Shown here: positions 53,517 through 61,535 of the stretch, piece by piece | How positions within the stretch are numbered: position 1 is the first letter of the stretch | Layout: each line of letters begins with the position of its first letter | Source of the DNA: Streptomyces sp. HUAS ZL42 | GTDB lineage: Bacteria > Actinomycetota > Actinomycetes > Streptomycetales > Streptomycetaceae | Direction of reading: 5' to 3' | DNA: 64,000 nt | NCBI RefSeq assembly: GCF_040782645.1 | Contig: NZ_CP160403.1 | Span: 6,607,001 to 6,671,000 of the forward strand | Made by a program: the position numbers and the translations under genes | The notes under the pieces: model-generated | What the model was told of the DNA's origin: nothing | Databases searched by the model: none | What the model saw: only the letters and a program-made list of their open reading frames with translations

Positions 53517-55208
53517 ATGACGGAGACGGACGCGACACCCGCGTCGGCGGCCGCCCGGTCGGCGGACCGGCGCACCGAGGGCCAGTGGGCCATGGGGGAG
53601 CGGGCCCCGCTGAACGCCAACGAGCAGTTCAAACAGCACGAGGACCCCCTGAAGGTCCGCGAGCGGATCGAACAGGTCTACTCCCGCACCGGGTTCTCCG
53701 GCATCGACCCGGACGACCTGCGCGGCCGGTTCCGCTGGTGGGGCCTGTACACCCAGCGCAAGCCGGGCATCGACGGCGGGCGCACCGCCGTCCTCGCCCC
53801 CGAGGAGCTGGAGGACGAGCACTTCATGCTGCGCGTGCGCGTCGACGGCGGCCGCCTCGACGCCGCTCAGCTGAGGACCGTCGCGGACGTCTCGATGCGG
53901 TTCGCGCGGAACACGGCCGACATCACCGACCGGCAGAACATCCAGCTGCACTGGGTCCGGATCGAGGACGTGCCCGCGATCTGGCGCCGGCTGGAGGCCG
54001 TGGGCCTGTCCACCACCGAGGCGTGCGGCGACTGTCCCCGGGTGATCGTCGGCAGCCCGGTGGCCGGCGTGGCCGCCGCCGAGGTGCTGGATGCCACCCC
54101 GGCCGTCGAGGAGATCGTGGCCCGGTACGTCGGCGACGCCTCGCTGTCCAACCTCCCGCGCAAGTTCAAGTCCGCCGTCTCCTGGCTGCCGGACGTCCCG
54201 TACCAGGTGAACGACGTCGCCTTCCTCGGTGTCGTGCACCCCGAACTCGGCCCCGGGTTCGGCCTCTGGGTGGGCGGTGGCCTGTCCACCCAGCCGATGC
54301 TCGCGCAGCCCGTCGGTGTGTGGGTGCCGCTCGCCGAGGTCCCGGAGGTGTGGGTGGCGGTCGCCCGGCTGTTCCGGGACTACGGCTACCGGCGGCTGCG
54401 GCACCGGGCACGACTGAAGTTCCTGGTCGCCGACTGGGGCGTCGAACGGTTCCGGGCGGTGCTGGAGGACGAGTACCTGCACCGGCGCCTCCTCGACGGC
54501 CCACCGCCGCTGCTGCCCGGCCTCCCCCTGGACCACATCGGCGTCCACCCGCAGCGGGACGGCCGGTCGTACGTGGGGGCCGCGCCGGTCGTCGGACGTC
54601 TGTCCGGCAGCCGGCTGGCCGCCCTCGCCGACGCCGCCGAGACACACGGGTCGGGGCGCGTTCGGCTGACGCCGTATCAGAAGCTGCTGGTGCTCGACGT
54701 GGTCGACCCCGAACCGCTCGTTCGCGAACTGCGCGGGCTCGGACTCGAGGCGGAGCCCTCGTCCTGGCGGCGCGACACCATGGCGTGCACCGGGATCGAG
54801 TACTGCAAGCTCGCCATCGTCGAGACCAAGGAGCGGGCCGCGGGCCTGGTGGCCGAACTGGAAAGGCGGTTCGACGGCTCGCCGGTGCGTCTCACCGTGA
54901 ACGTCAACGGCTGCCCGAACTCCTGCGCGCGCACACAGGTGGCCGACATCGGGCTCAAGGGCCAGCTCGTCAACGGCCCGGACGGCAGCCAGGTGGAGGG
55001 CTTCCAGGTTCATCTGGGGGGCGGGCTGGCGCTCGCGCAGGACGAGCAGGGAGGATTCGGCAGGAAGCTGCGCGGTCTGAAGACGACCGCCGACGAACTC
55101 CCCGACTATGTCGACCGCCTCACCCGCCGGTATCTGGCGGGCCGGCACGGCGACACGGAGACCTTCGCCCAGTGGGCGGAACGGGCGCCCGACGAAGAAC
55201 TCAGGTGA
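53517..55208 (+). CDS. Ferredoxin-dependent sulfite reductase (nitrite/sulfite reductase family)
   Basis: 563 residues with the two-fold repeated sirohaem/[4Fe-4S] architecture. The cluster ligands are C424 and C430 (C-TGIEY-C) and C466 and C470 (NGCPNSC). The substrate-binding basic residues are in RQNIQLHW and the parallel repeat. In this setting sulfite rather than nitrite is the expected substrate, completing sulfate to APS to sulfite to sulfide. It is preceded by AAGGAG and follows the SBP56 pair, so SARP-type control through their promoter is possible. Its sirohaem depends on the chelatase encoded at 43079. Confidence 0.9.
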   Translation: MTETDATPASAAARSADRRTEGQWAMGERAPLNANEQFKQHEDPLKVRERIEQVYSRTGFSGIDPDDLRGRFRWWGLYTQRKPGIDGGRTAVLAPEELEDEHFMLRVRVDGGRLDAAQLRTVADVSMRFARNTADITDRQNIQLHWVRIEDVPAIWRRLEAVGLSTTEACGDCPRVIVGSPVAGVAAAEVLDATPAVEEIVARYVGDASLSNLPRKFKSAVSWLPDVPYQVNDVAFLGVVHPELGPGFGLWVGGGLSTQPMLAQPVGVWVPLAEVPEVWVAVARLFRDYGYRRLRHRARLKFLVADWGVERFRAVLEDEYLHRRLLDGPPPLLPGLPLDHIGVHPQRDGRSYVGAAPVVGRLSGSRLAALADAAETHGSGRVRLTPYQKLLVLDVVDPEPLVRELRGLGLEAEPSSWRRDTMACTGIEYCKLAIVETKERAAGLVAELERRFDGSPVRLTVNVNGCPNSCARTQVADIGLKGQLVNGPDGSQVEGFQVHLGGGLALAQDEQGGFGRKLRGLKTTADELPDYVDRLTRRYLAGRHGDTETFAQWAERAPDEELR

Positions 55209-55218
55209 CAGCGGCACG

Positions 55219-55269
55219 AAGAGGTCCGGCCCGGTGCGGAAGTGGTTTCCGCACCGGGCCGGACCTCTT
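55219..55269. terminator. 23-bp-stem bidirectional terminator
   Basis: Perfect inverted repeat, arms 55219-55241 and 55247-55269 with loop GTGGT, between the convergent sulfite reductase and PLP decarboxylase genes. Confidence 0.88.
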
Positions 55270-55286
55270 GGCACCGGGCACCGTCG

Positions 55287-56687
55287 TCACCGCGACGACA
55301 GCACCGCCCGTACGGCGTCCCGGATGACGTCGACACTGCGGTCCACGTCCTCCTCGCCGGTCCGCCAGTTGACCACCGACACCCGCATCGCGGCCCGGCC
55401 CTGCCACACCGTGCCGCCGAACCAGCAGACCCCGCTGTCCTGAATCCGCGCGATCACCGCACGGGTCGTGGCGTCGTCGTCGGCGAAGCGCACCATCACC
55501 TGGTTGAGCACGACCTCGTTGAGCAGTGCCACGCCGGGCACCTCGGCGAGCCGGGCGGCGAACCGGGCCGTGAGGTCGCAGCACCGCTCGACCATGTCGG
55601 CGACGCCGGAACGGCCCAGGGTGCGCAGTGCGGCCCACACCGGCAGGCTCCGGGCGCGTCGTGAGAAGTCCGGCACCCACTCGATGGCGTCCCGCTCGCC
55701 CGGGGTGCCGGCCGGCAGGTATCCGGCACGCTCGTTGAGCATCGCGGCCCGGTGCGCCGTGGGATGCGCCACCACGACGATGCCGCAGTCGTAGGGGACG
55801 TTGAGCCACTTGTGGGCGTCCAGTGCCCAGGAGTCCGCCCGCTCGACCCCGGCCACCAGCGGACGCAGCCGGGGGCTGGCCGCCGCCCACAGCCCGAACG
55901 CGCCGTCGACGTGCACCCAGGCGCCGTACCGGTGAGCGATGTCGCAGATCTCCCCGACCGGGTCGACCGCACCGGAGTTGACGTCCCCGACCTGGGCACA
56001 GACGATGACCGGCCCGTCCAGCCGGTCCAGGAGGTCGGCCAGCGCGTCCGGCCGCATACGTCCCCGGGCATCGACCGGCACGTTGTGGATGCCGCCGCTG
56101 CCGAAGCCGAGGTAGCGGGCCGCCAGGTCGATGGTCATGTGGTGCTGCGCGCCGGCCACGAGGTGGACGCGCGGCGCCCCCGGCAGCCCGTCGCGCTCGA
56201 CGTCCCAGCCCAGCCCGGCCAGCAGGTGGTGGCGGGCGGCGGCGAGCGAGGTCAGATGGGCCATGGTGCAGCCGGTCGGAAAGCCGACCGAGGAGTGCTC
56301 GGGCAGTCCGAGCAGCTCGAGCACCCACTGGGCGGCGACGTGTTCGGCGACGGCGATCGCCGGCGAGAGGTTGTAGAGGCTGGCGGTCTGGTCCCATGCG
56401 GCCACCAGCCAGTCCGCCGCGATCGCCACGGGCAGGGTGCCGCCGGTGACATAGCCGAAGTAGCGCGGCCCTGAGGCGGCGGGAATACCGCCTTCCGCGG
56501 CCGCGCGGCCCAGCAGGGTGATGGTGTCGGAGGCGTCCTGCGGCCCGGTCGGCAGCGGTCCGCCGAACATTTTCAGCAATTGTTCGGCATCTGCGGTGGC
56601 GCCCACCGGACGCCGGGCGAGACCTGCCAGGTATTCCGTCGCCTGGTGATATGCCAAGTCGAGTGGTGCCCTGTCCGCATTGGTCAT
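55287..56687 (-). CDS. PLP-dependent group II amino-acid decarboxylase
   Basis: 466 residues. The cofactor Lys is K293 in LDAHKWLN; HVDGAFGLW gives the Asp (D261) that pairs with the pyridine nitrogen, and QHHMTID the stacking His. It belongs to the aromatic-L-amino-acid/glutamate/sulfinoalanine decarboxylase fold. In valanimycin biosynthesis an amino acid is decarboxylated to an amine before N-hydroxylation, and that role fits here; cysteine sulfinate or cysteate is an alternative given the sulfur genes. ATG 56687 lies only 6 nt after a -10-like TACGGT, so the mRNA is probably leaderless. SARP-type repeats stand upstream. Confidence 0.9.
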   Translation of the reverse strand: MTNADRAPLDLAYHQATEYLAGLARRPVGATADAEQLLKMFGGPLPTGPQDASDTITLLGRAAAEGGIPAASGPRYFGYVTGGTLPVAIAADWLVAAWDQTASLYNLSPAIAVAEHVAAQWVLELLGLPEHSSVGFPTGCTMAHLTSLAAARHHLLAGLGWDVERDGLPGAPRVHLVAGAQHHMTIDLAARYLGFGSGGIHNVPVDARGRMRPDALADLLDRLDGPVIVCAQVGDVNSGAVDPVGEICDIAHRYGAWVHVDGAFGLWAAASPRLRPLVAGVERADSWALDAHKWLNVPYDCGIVVVAHPTAHRAAMLNERAGYLPAGTPGERDAIEWVPDFSRRARSLPVWAALRTLGRSGVADMVERCCDLTARFAARLAEVPGVALLNEVVLNQVMVRFADDDATTRAVIARIQDSGVCWFGGTVWQGRAAMRVSVVNWRTGEEDVDRSVDVIRDAVRAVLSSR

Positions 56688-56693
56688 GACATC

Positions 56694-56727
56694 ACCGTAT
56701 GGCTCATCCACTGACAAACGGCTGACC
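56694..56727 (-). promoter_or_regulatory. SARP-type repeats and -10, PLP decarboxylase promoter
   Basis: On the minus strand GGTCAGC (56727-56721) and TGTCAGT (56716-56710) are 11 bp apart; TACGGT (56699-56694) follows after 10 bp and the ATG follows 6 nt later. TACGGT is the same -10 as in the SARP gene's own promoter. Confidence 0.75.
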
Positions 56728-56899
56728 GTGGTGCACCAAGGCTTGGACGGCAATGCGCCCAGCGCGATATGACTTCTCGGGCGGCCCGACCGGCGGAGCG
56801 GAAGCCTCTGCCGGCCATCCGGTCGTCGCCGTCGTGCTGCCGTGACGGCGTTCTGCACCCGGTGTTCCACCGGGCCGACAGGAAGGCGTGAGGAAGGCA

Positions 56900-57256
56900 A
56901 TGTCAGATGAGCAGACGCGCAAGGTTATCGACGAGTTCAACCGGGCGTTCCATGAACATGACCCCAGTATTCTGAAGGGTCTGCTCGCCGAGGACTGCGT
57001 CCTGGAGAATTCCGGCCCGGCACCGGACGGTTCACGGCACGAGGGCTATGCCGAGTGTCTTGATTTCTGGTCCGGCATCGCCGCCAACAAGGGCATCGAG
57101 TTCGAGCCCGAGGAGGTGTGGGTGGCAGGCGAGCGGGCCGTGTGCCGCTGGACCATGCGCTGGGGCTCGGGCCCGCGGGACTTCGTGCGGGGGGTCAACG
57201 TGACCCGCCTGCAGGGCGGTCTGATCGTGGAGAGCTTCGGCTACGTCAAGGGCTGA
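56900..57256 (+). CDS. SnoaL-like (NTF2-fold) small protein
   Basis: 118 residues of the ester-cyclase/SnoaL-like kind: EFNRAFHEHDPSILKGLLAE, DCVLENSG, then a beta-sheet ending RLQGGLIVESFGYVK. The ATG at 56900 follows GAGGAAGG; a GTG at 56888 is in frame but has a poorer site. It is divergent from the decarboxylase gene and its promoter region has no TCAG array on the plus strand. Function could be isomerase, dehydratase or small-molecule binding. Confidence 0.8.
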   Translation: MSDEQTRKVIDEFNRAFHEHDPSILKGLLAEDCVLENSGPAPDGSRHEGYAECLDFWSGIAANKGIEFEPEEVWVAGERAVCRWTMRWGSGPRDFVRGVNVTRLQGGLIVESFGYVKG

Positions 57257-57272
57257 CCGCCCGCGGACATGC

Positions 57273-57314
57273 CGACCGGGCGGGTGCCGAGAACGTACGG
57301 CACCCGCCCGGTCG
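57273..57314. terminator. 17-bp-stem bidirectional terminator
   Basis: Perfect inverted repeat, arms 57273-57289 and 57298-57314, 8-nt loop, between the convergent SnoaL-like and cupin genes. Confidence 0.85.
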
Positions 57315-57345
57315 TGTCCTTGCGACTTGTTCCGCCGAACAGGTT

Positions 57346-57726
57346 CTAGTCCAGCTGGGACACGACCATGACGCAGTCCTCCAGGGCCTTGGTGGCGTGG
57401 CCCTTGCCCTGGGTGTCCTCCACCAGTTGTGTGTTGCCGGGGGAGAAGGTGCGTGTCTCGCCGTCGCTGACGCTGCACTCCAGTGAGCCGCTGATGAGGG
57501 TCATGATCTGGCGGCGGGGCGCCGGGTGGAAGTCCCCCTCGTATCCGGCCGGCAGGAAGAGGTAGACGACCTGCTTGGCCGGCACCCCGTCCGAGACGTA
57601 GATGGGCGGAGCGGGCGGAGCGAAGTTGGCCGCCGTCACCTCCAGGGTCTCCTCGATGAAGTGCGATTCCCCCTTCTCGTCGTTGTACAGCCGCGACACG
57701 GGTATTTTGCGGGACTCAGCGCTCAC
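57346..57726 (-). CDS. Cupin-domain protein
   Basis: 126 residues, one cupin barrel. Motif 1 is only partly kept (GDFHPAPRRQIMTLISGSLE, one His and a Gln) and motif 2 reads PGNTQLVEDTQGKGHATK with one His. The metal site is therefore not the standard two-His-Glu-His set and could be altered or absent. The start is GTG at 57726, preceded by GAGGAG. SARP-type repeats lie about 95 bp upstream on its strand. A role in the N-N/sulfur pathway is assumed from position only. Confidence 0.8.
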   Translation of the reverse strand: MSAESRKIPVSRLYNDEKGESHFIEETLEVTAANFAPPAPPIYVSDGVPAKQVVYLFLPAGYEGDFHPAPRRQIMTLISGSLECSVSDGETRTFSPGNTQLVEDTQGKGHATKALEDCVMVVSQLD

Positions 57727-57802
57727 CGGAAATCTCCTCGTTGGTGAATCCTCAGGCAGTCGCGCCGCATGATGCACGGGCGCGCACCGGCTTTGTCGCC
57801 AC

Positions 57803-57835
57803 ACTATTCCAGGCGTCGCTGATGCCCTCCTGATA
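57803..57835 (-). promoter_or_regulatory. SARP-type repeats and -10, cupin promoter
   Basis: On the minus strand TATCAGG (57835-57829) and CATCAGC (57824-57818) are 11 bp apart, and AATAGT (57808-57803) follows after 9 bp. Confidence 0.65.
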
Positions 57836-57860
57836 TCACCGGCCGAGGAATCTTCGTTCC

Positions 57861-57905
57861 TCTCAGGCTTTTATCAGGGGCGTGTCAGGACGGGTGTGCC
57901 AGGAT
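57861..57905 (+). promoter_or_regulatory. SARP-type repeats and -10, tRNA promoter
   Basis: TCTCAGG (57861), TATCAGG (57872) and TGTCAGG (57883) recur every 11 bp. CAGGAT (57900-57905) follows after 10 bp and the tRNA begins 18 bp after that. This places a tRNA gene under the same type of control as the biosynthetic genes. Confidence 0.75.
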
Positions 57906-57923
57906 ATGAGCAACGAAAGGCGA

Positions 57924-58014
<91 letters not shown>

Positions 58015-58028
58015 GGCGCACACCTAGG

Positions 58029-58066
58029 CACGCGCATCCCGGATTTCTCCGGGTGCGCGTGTCTTT
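58029..58066 (+). terminator. Intrinsic terminator of the tRNA transcript
   Basis: CACGCGCA/TGCGCGTG plus CCCGGA/TCCGGG form a 14-bp stem with one bulged T and loop TTTC, followed by TCTTT. It ends 54 nt after the tRNA. Confidence 0.85.
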
Positions 58067-58219
58067 GGCGTGACAGCCGCGTGGGAACGGGCCTTCAGAT
58101 CGCCCGTCAGCGCACCGCCTCCGATCCAGGTGCCCATGGATTCCCGTCGACGGTGCCTCATTCACCCACCATCCGGCGTGATGCGAACCAGCGTCGAATC
58201 CCAATAGATTGGAGAAGGC

Positions 58220-59290
58220 GTGCCCAGCAACAACACCGCCCTGTACGCGAGCCGCCCGTCCGGACACGCGGAGATCGTGGACGAGATCTCTTCCTGGCTG
58301 ACGGTCTCCGCGGAGGAGATCGACGTCAGGCACCAGCGCGACCGCGGGCGCGTGGTCGCGGCCGTGACGGATCTGAACGAGGCGGCGGCCGCCGGCGACG
58401 CCGGCGCCCATTACCACCAGCAGCTGCTGCTGTCGCGCATCTACCAGACCGTCATGCGGATCCCCGAACGGCCCACCGCCGAGGGCTCCGTGGTGCTGCA
58501 CGAGGTCACCCGCCTGCTGGAGAGTGCCACCACGGCGGCCGAGGACCTCAGGATCGAACCGGGCACCCTGGAGGAAGCCCCGGGCGATCCCAGGCAGTTC
58601 ATGTCCTGGCTGAAGGGACTGGTGCGCACCCACCGCGCGTACAAGCACCCGTACTACACCGAGTTCATCAATCGCGAGGCCGAGCGCGAGGACCTGCGCA
58701 CCTACGTCATCCAGGAGTCCCTCGTCGACGGCCGCTTCGACGACTTCCTCGCGATGATGCAGGTGGGCACCGCCGGCGCGAGCAAGATGGAGATCGCCAA
58801 CAACTACTGGGACGAGATGGGCAACGGCGATCCCGACGAGGTCCACACCCATCTCTTCAACAAGATCTACGAGGTGTTCGACGTCCGCGAGGAGGACCTG
58901 GAAGGGGCGATGACCGCGACCGACCTGCTGTCCGGCAACCTGGCGGTCCTGCTGTGCCGTTACCGCCACCTCTACCCGGAGGCGGTCGGCTTCCTCGGCA
59001 TGACCGAATGGCTGGCCCCCGACCGGTTCCGCAACGTGGTGCGGGCCTGGGAGCGGCTGGGGCTGCCCGAGGTCGGCATCACCTACCACAAGCTGCACAT
59101 CACCATCGACTCGCAGCACGCCGCGGGCTGGTTCCACAACGTGGTGATACCGACCGCGGACTCGCCCTACATGCGGCGCGGCATCGCCCGCGGCGCCCTG
59201 TGGCGGGTCAACTCCTCGGCGCGGCACCTCGACGAGCGGCTCTCCCGGGCCCGGTCGTCCGCCGAGCGCACCCCCGTCGGCGCGGGCTGA
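58220..59290 (+). CDS. Haem-oxygenase-like diiron oxidase (HDO; VlmB-like role proposed)
   Basis: 356 residues, all-helical, of the iron-containing redox enzyme family. Candidate metal ligands are in YYTEFINREAERED, IANNYWDEMGNGDPDEVHTH and TYHKLHITIDSQHAAGW, giving the Glu/His/Asp pattern of HDO diiron proteins. Relatives include N-oxygenases and oxidative lyases. In valanimycin biosynthesis I recall that an enzyme of this kind oxidises the hydrazine to the azoxy group. The start is GTG at 58220 with GGAG 5 nt upstream. It follows the tRNA terminator, so it needs its own promoter, which I could not identify. Confidence 0.85.
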   Translation: MPSNNTALYASRPSGHAEIVDEISSWLTVSAEEIDVRHQRDRGRVVAAVTDLNEAAAAGDAGAHYHQQLLLSRIYQTVMRIPERPTAEGSVVLHEVTRLLESATTAAEDLRIEPGTLEEAPGDPRQFMSWLKGLVRTHRAYKHPYYTEFINREAEREDLRTYVIQESLVDGRFDDFLAMMQVGTAGASKMEIANNYWDEMGNGDPDEVHTHLFNKIYEVFDVREEDLEGAMTATDLLSGNLAVLLCRYRHLYPEAVGFLGMTEWLAPDRFRNVVRAWERLGLPEVGITYHKLHITIDSQHAAGWFHNVVIPTADSPYMRRGIARGALWRVNSSARHLDERLSRARSSAERTPVGAG

Positions 59291-59307
59291 CCGGCGGGGA
59301 GGCCGAC

Positions 59308-59922
59308 GTGCCCCTGCCCGAGCCGGGATTCGTACTCGTCGATCTGCCACCGGTGCCCCCGGCACTGGCGGACAGTTACGCGGCACTGCCGCAGGCCGGC
59401 GGCGCGTGCCGCCACGGACAGGTCCTGGTGAGCATGTCGTGGACGGCCGACGACGACTGGTTCTTCGAGGTGGACACGGCCCGGGCAGCGGCCGGCCGGC
59501 GGGCTCTCGCCGGCCGGCCGTTCACCTCCGCCCTGGCCACGCTGCTGCGGCGCCTGCTGCGTGGACCGTGGCTGCACACCGGCACGGACTGGCGGGTCGA
59601 GACCCACCAGTTGCGTACGCTCGTGGCGCCCGGCGCGCCGATCCGTGCCGCCCTGCCGCGGCTGGACGCCGGTGAGCTCGTCCTGTTCGCCGTGGTGCGT
59701 CAGGAGGGCGCCACGGGCGGCGGGCCGCGGCTGGTCCGCGCCGACGGTGCCGGGCCGGACCGGGAGGCCGCGCTCCCGCCGGGGCGGGCGCTGCTGGCCG
59801 ACCGCAGGGCCGTCGCCCCCGAGGTACGGGAGCTGCGGGCGACCGGCCCGCAGCCGGGCGTGCAGGATCTCCTGGTCTGCCTGGTGTCCCGGCAGCGGGC
59901 GGGAACGGCCTCCGCGGCCTGA
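59308..59922 (+). CDS. Protein of unknown function downstream of the HDO gene
   Basis: 204 residues, not recognised. It has an N-terminal Pro-rich entry (EPGFVLVDLPPVPPALADSY), a middle part with mixed beta and helix (WTADDDWFFEVDTARA, then TSALATLLRRLLRGPWLH) and a region GELVLFAVVRQ. There is no signal peptide or membrane helix. The start is GTG at 59308, 5 nt after GGGGAGG. It lies 17 bp after the HDO gene and is surely cotranscribed, so a role next to the oxidase, for example as partner or chaperone, is possible. Confidence 0.75.
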   Translation: MPLPEPGFVLVDLPPVPPALADSYAALPQAGGACRHGQVLVSMSWTADDDWFFEVDTARAAAGRRALAGRPFTSALATLLRRLLRGPWLHTGTDWRVETHQLRTLVAPGAPIRAALPRLDAGELVLFAVVRQEGATGGGPRLVRADGAGPDREAALPPGRALLADRRAVAPEVRELRATGPQPGVQDLLVCLVSRQRAGTASAA

Positions 59923-59995
59923 GCGGCCCGGTGCACCGGCCGCCGCGGCACCAGCACCGTTCCACCCGCGCCGTGACACACCTTCCGAGGAACAC

Positions 59996-60030
59996 GTCCG
60001 GGGCCCGTCCGCACAGGACGGGCCCCGGAC
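59996..60030. terminator. 15-bp-stem bidirectional terminator
   Basis: Perfect inverted repeat, arms 59996-60010 and 60016-60030, loop GCACA, between the HDO operon (plus) and the convergent small gene/transferase operon (minus). Confidence 0.88.
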
Positions 60031-60046
60031 TTCGTCGGCCGGAGAG

Positions 60047-60205
60047 CTACGCCGGACCCTCGTCCGCCGCCGCGCGCAGCATCTCCTCCAGCTCGGCAAG
60101 ACCGGCGTCGGCCGCCCGCGCGGCCCCCAGGTCGTCCGGCGCGTCCGCGCACGCCGTGAACAACTCGACGACCTTCCTGCCCTGGGTCTCGATCTCCTCG
60201 GACAC
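60047..60205 (-). CDS. 52-residue acidic helical protein
   Basis: A short frame with GTG start at 60205 and GAGGT just upstream. It encodes VSEEIETQGRKVVELFTACA followed by an Ala/Glu/Asp-rich stretch with AELEEMLRAA and ends EGPA. It is predicted fully helical and strongly acidic. It starts 67 bp after the transferase gene on the same strand and ends just before a terminator. Acidic small partners of enzymes or carrier-like proteins are possibilities, but it has no DSL carrier motif. Coding is supported by composition, start site and operon position only. Confidence 0.5.
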   Translation of the reverse strand: MSEEIETQGRKVVELFTACADAPDDLGAARAADAGLAELEEMLRAAADEGPA

Positions 60206-60271
60206 GGGTCACCTCGACATTCTGTGAAGGCCGGCCACGGCCGGAGTGAGGGCGCGGACCGCGCCCGGCGG

Positions 60272-61267
60272 TCAGACGGCGTTGCAGGCGCGGAAGACGT
60301 GCACCAGGGCGGGCAGACTCGCCCGGTGCTGGAAGGCGATGTACTCGGGCAGCACGACGCTCGGCGCCCACTTCTCCTTGTAGTCGAGCTGGGTGCGGGC
60401 CGGATAGATGTGCGCGCCGTGCTCCCACAGGTGGTTCATGAACCAGTGGAAAGCCCTGCTGTACCCGGGAAACTGAGGTGCCGTCAGCGAAGTGAACGGC
60501 GTGAACCCGAAGTGCAGCCAGTTCGCGCCCTCGGCCCGGAAGACGTCGATGGCGGTCTTGTTCACCGCCTCCATCACCCCGGGCGGGGCGTCCGGCAGCC
60601 GCCTGCTGAGGTCGTGCATCCACCCCGCCCGCGAGCCGTACACCGGCGCGTACGACACGTAGCCGATGAGCTCGCCCTCGCGCTCCGCGACGAACAGCCG
60701 CCGCAGCTCCTGGTAGCGGCCGCCGGTCTGGCCCACCAGGAACTCCAGGGGTTTCACGCCCTCGCCCTTCGTGCCCAGCCAGGCCCGGTCCAGCGCCCGT
60801 ACGGCCTGCTCCCACTCGCCGAACGGCGCCTCGTAGATCTTCAGGCCGGAGCGCAGCGCCCGTGAGATCTTGTTGCGCAGCTGCATGAACCGGGTGCCGG
60901 CCAAGGTGAACGACTCCAGGTCCACGACGTAGGAGGCGCCCATCTGGTTGACGGTGAAACCCTGGGCGACGTAGATGTCGCCGTCCTTCGCCTGCAGTTG
61001 GACGGAGACGATCTCGCGGCCCTGCTCGGCGGCGAGTCCGACGAAGGCGGCGAGCAGCCGCGACCGGCTCTCGGCCGGCGCGAACGGCCCCCCGAACTGC
61101 ACGAGGTAACGGCCCACCGGCCGATAGACGATCACGCCGGGCGTGTCGGGGAGCCGGAAATAGCTGTTTCCCTCGTTGAACGCGAAATACGCACTCGGAT
61201 TGTCCGAGTCCGGATAGCGCTGGATCGCGTCGAGCGCGATGTCCGTCTCCGGAATTGTCCCGGTCAT
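60272..61267 (-). CDS. LPG-synthetase-like aminoacyl-tRNA-dependent transferase (DUF2156; VlmA-like)
   Basis: 331 residues, soluble, with the double GNAT-like fold of the catalytic domain of MprF/lysylphosphatidylglycerol synthetase: YLVQFGGPFAP, EIVSVQLQAKDGDIYVAQGF, the basic segment LRNKISRALRSG, LFVAEREGELIGYVSYAPVY and GWMHDLSRRLPDAPPGVMEA. The flippase helices of MprF are missing. The family takes an amino acid from aminoacyl-tRNA. VlmA of valanimycin biosynthesis, a member, transfers Ser from seryl-tRNA to an alkylhydroxylamine. The serine-type tRNA 2.3 kb away fits this exactly. The ATG at 61267 has only a weak ribosome-binding site; the open frame extends to 61339. Confidence 0.85.
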   Translation of the reverse strand: MTGTIPETDIALDAIQRYPDSDNPSAYFAFNEGNSYFRLPDTPGVIVYRPVGRYLVQFGGPFAPAESRSRLLAAFVGLAAEQGREIVSVQLQAKDGDIYVAQGFTVNQMGASYVVDLESFTLAGTRFMQLRNKISRALRSGLKIYEAPFGEWEQAVRALDRAWLGTKGEGVKPLEFLVGQTGGRYQELRRLFVAEREGELIGYVSYAPVYGSRAGWMHDLSRRLPDAPPGVMEAVNKTAIDVFRAEGANWLHFGFTPFTSLTAPQFPGYSRAFHWFMNHLWEHGAHIYPARTQLDYKEKWAPSVVLPEYIAFQHRASLPALVHVFRACNAV

Positions 61268-61356
61268 TGTGAGATCCGTTCTCGCTCGCCGGTCATGTCC
61301 GCGACTATTGGTTATCGCATTTCCCGCGCCCGACCACAAGAGCGCCCCCCGCTCTG

Positions 61357-61449
61357 GTCAGCAGAGGGTCAGTCGTGTGTCAGCGGCAGAACGGCGAACG
61401 CCGGGTCAGGGGAGCGTCAGGGAAGAGTCAGGCGGGAGGTGCCAGACTT
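61357..61449 (+). promoter_or_regulatory. Two triple SARP-type arrays and -10, N-hydroxylase operon
   Basis: First array: GGTCAGC (61357), GGTCAGT (61368), TGTCAGC (61379). Second array: GGTCAGG (61405), CGTCAGG (61416), AGTCAGG (61427). Both have exact 11-bp spacing. CAGACT (61444-61449) follows the second array by 10 bp. The first array has no -10 at the same distance and may be an auxiliary site or help the divergent transferase gene. The operon's first start codon is about 85 bp further on. Confidence 0.85.
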
Positions 61450-61535
61450 CTTGCCGAATGCGCGGGATTCCGTTCCGGGTTTATTTGCAGCGGGCCCGCC
61501 CGAGTATTCCTCAGCGTTCGAGGAGAATTTCTGCA

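Noticed and set aside
58095..58110. Possible extra SARP repeats before the HDO gene (two TCAG units)
   Set aside because: The spacing is 12 bp, not 11, and no -10 follows at the usual distance.
61357..61385. First triple TCAG array as the promoter of the divergent transferase gene
   Set aside because: All heptamers point along the plus strand, away from the transferase gene; kept only as an auxiliary site of the hydroxylase operon.
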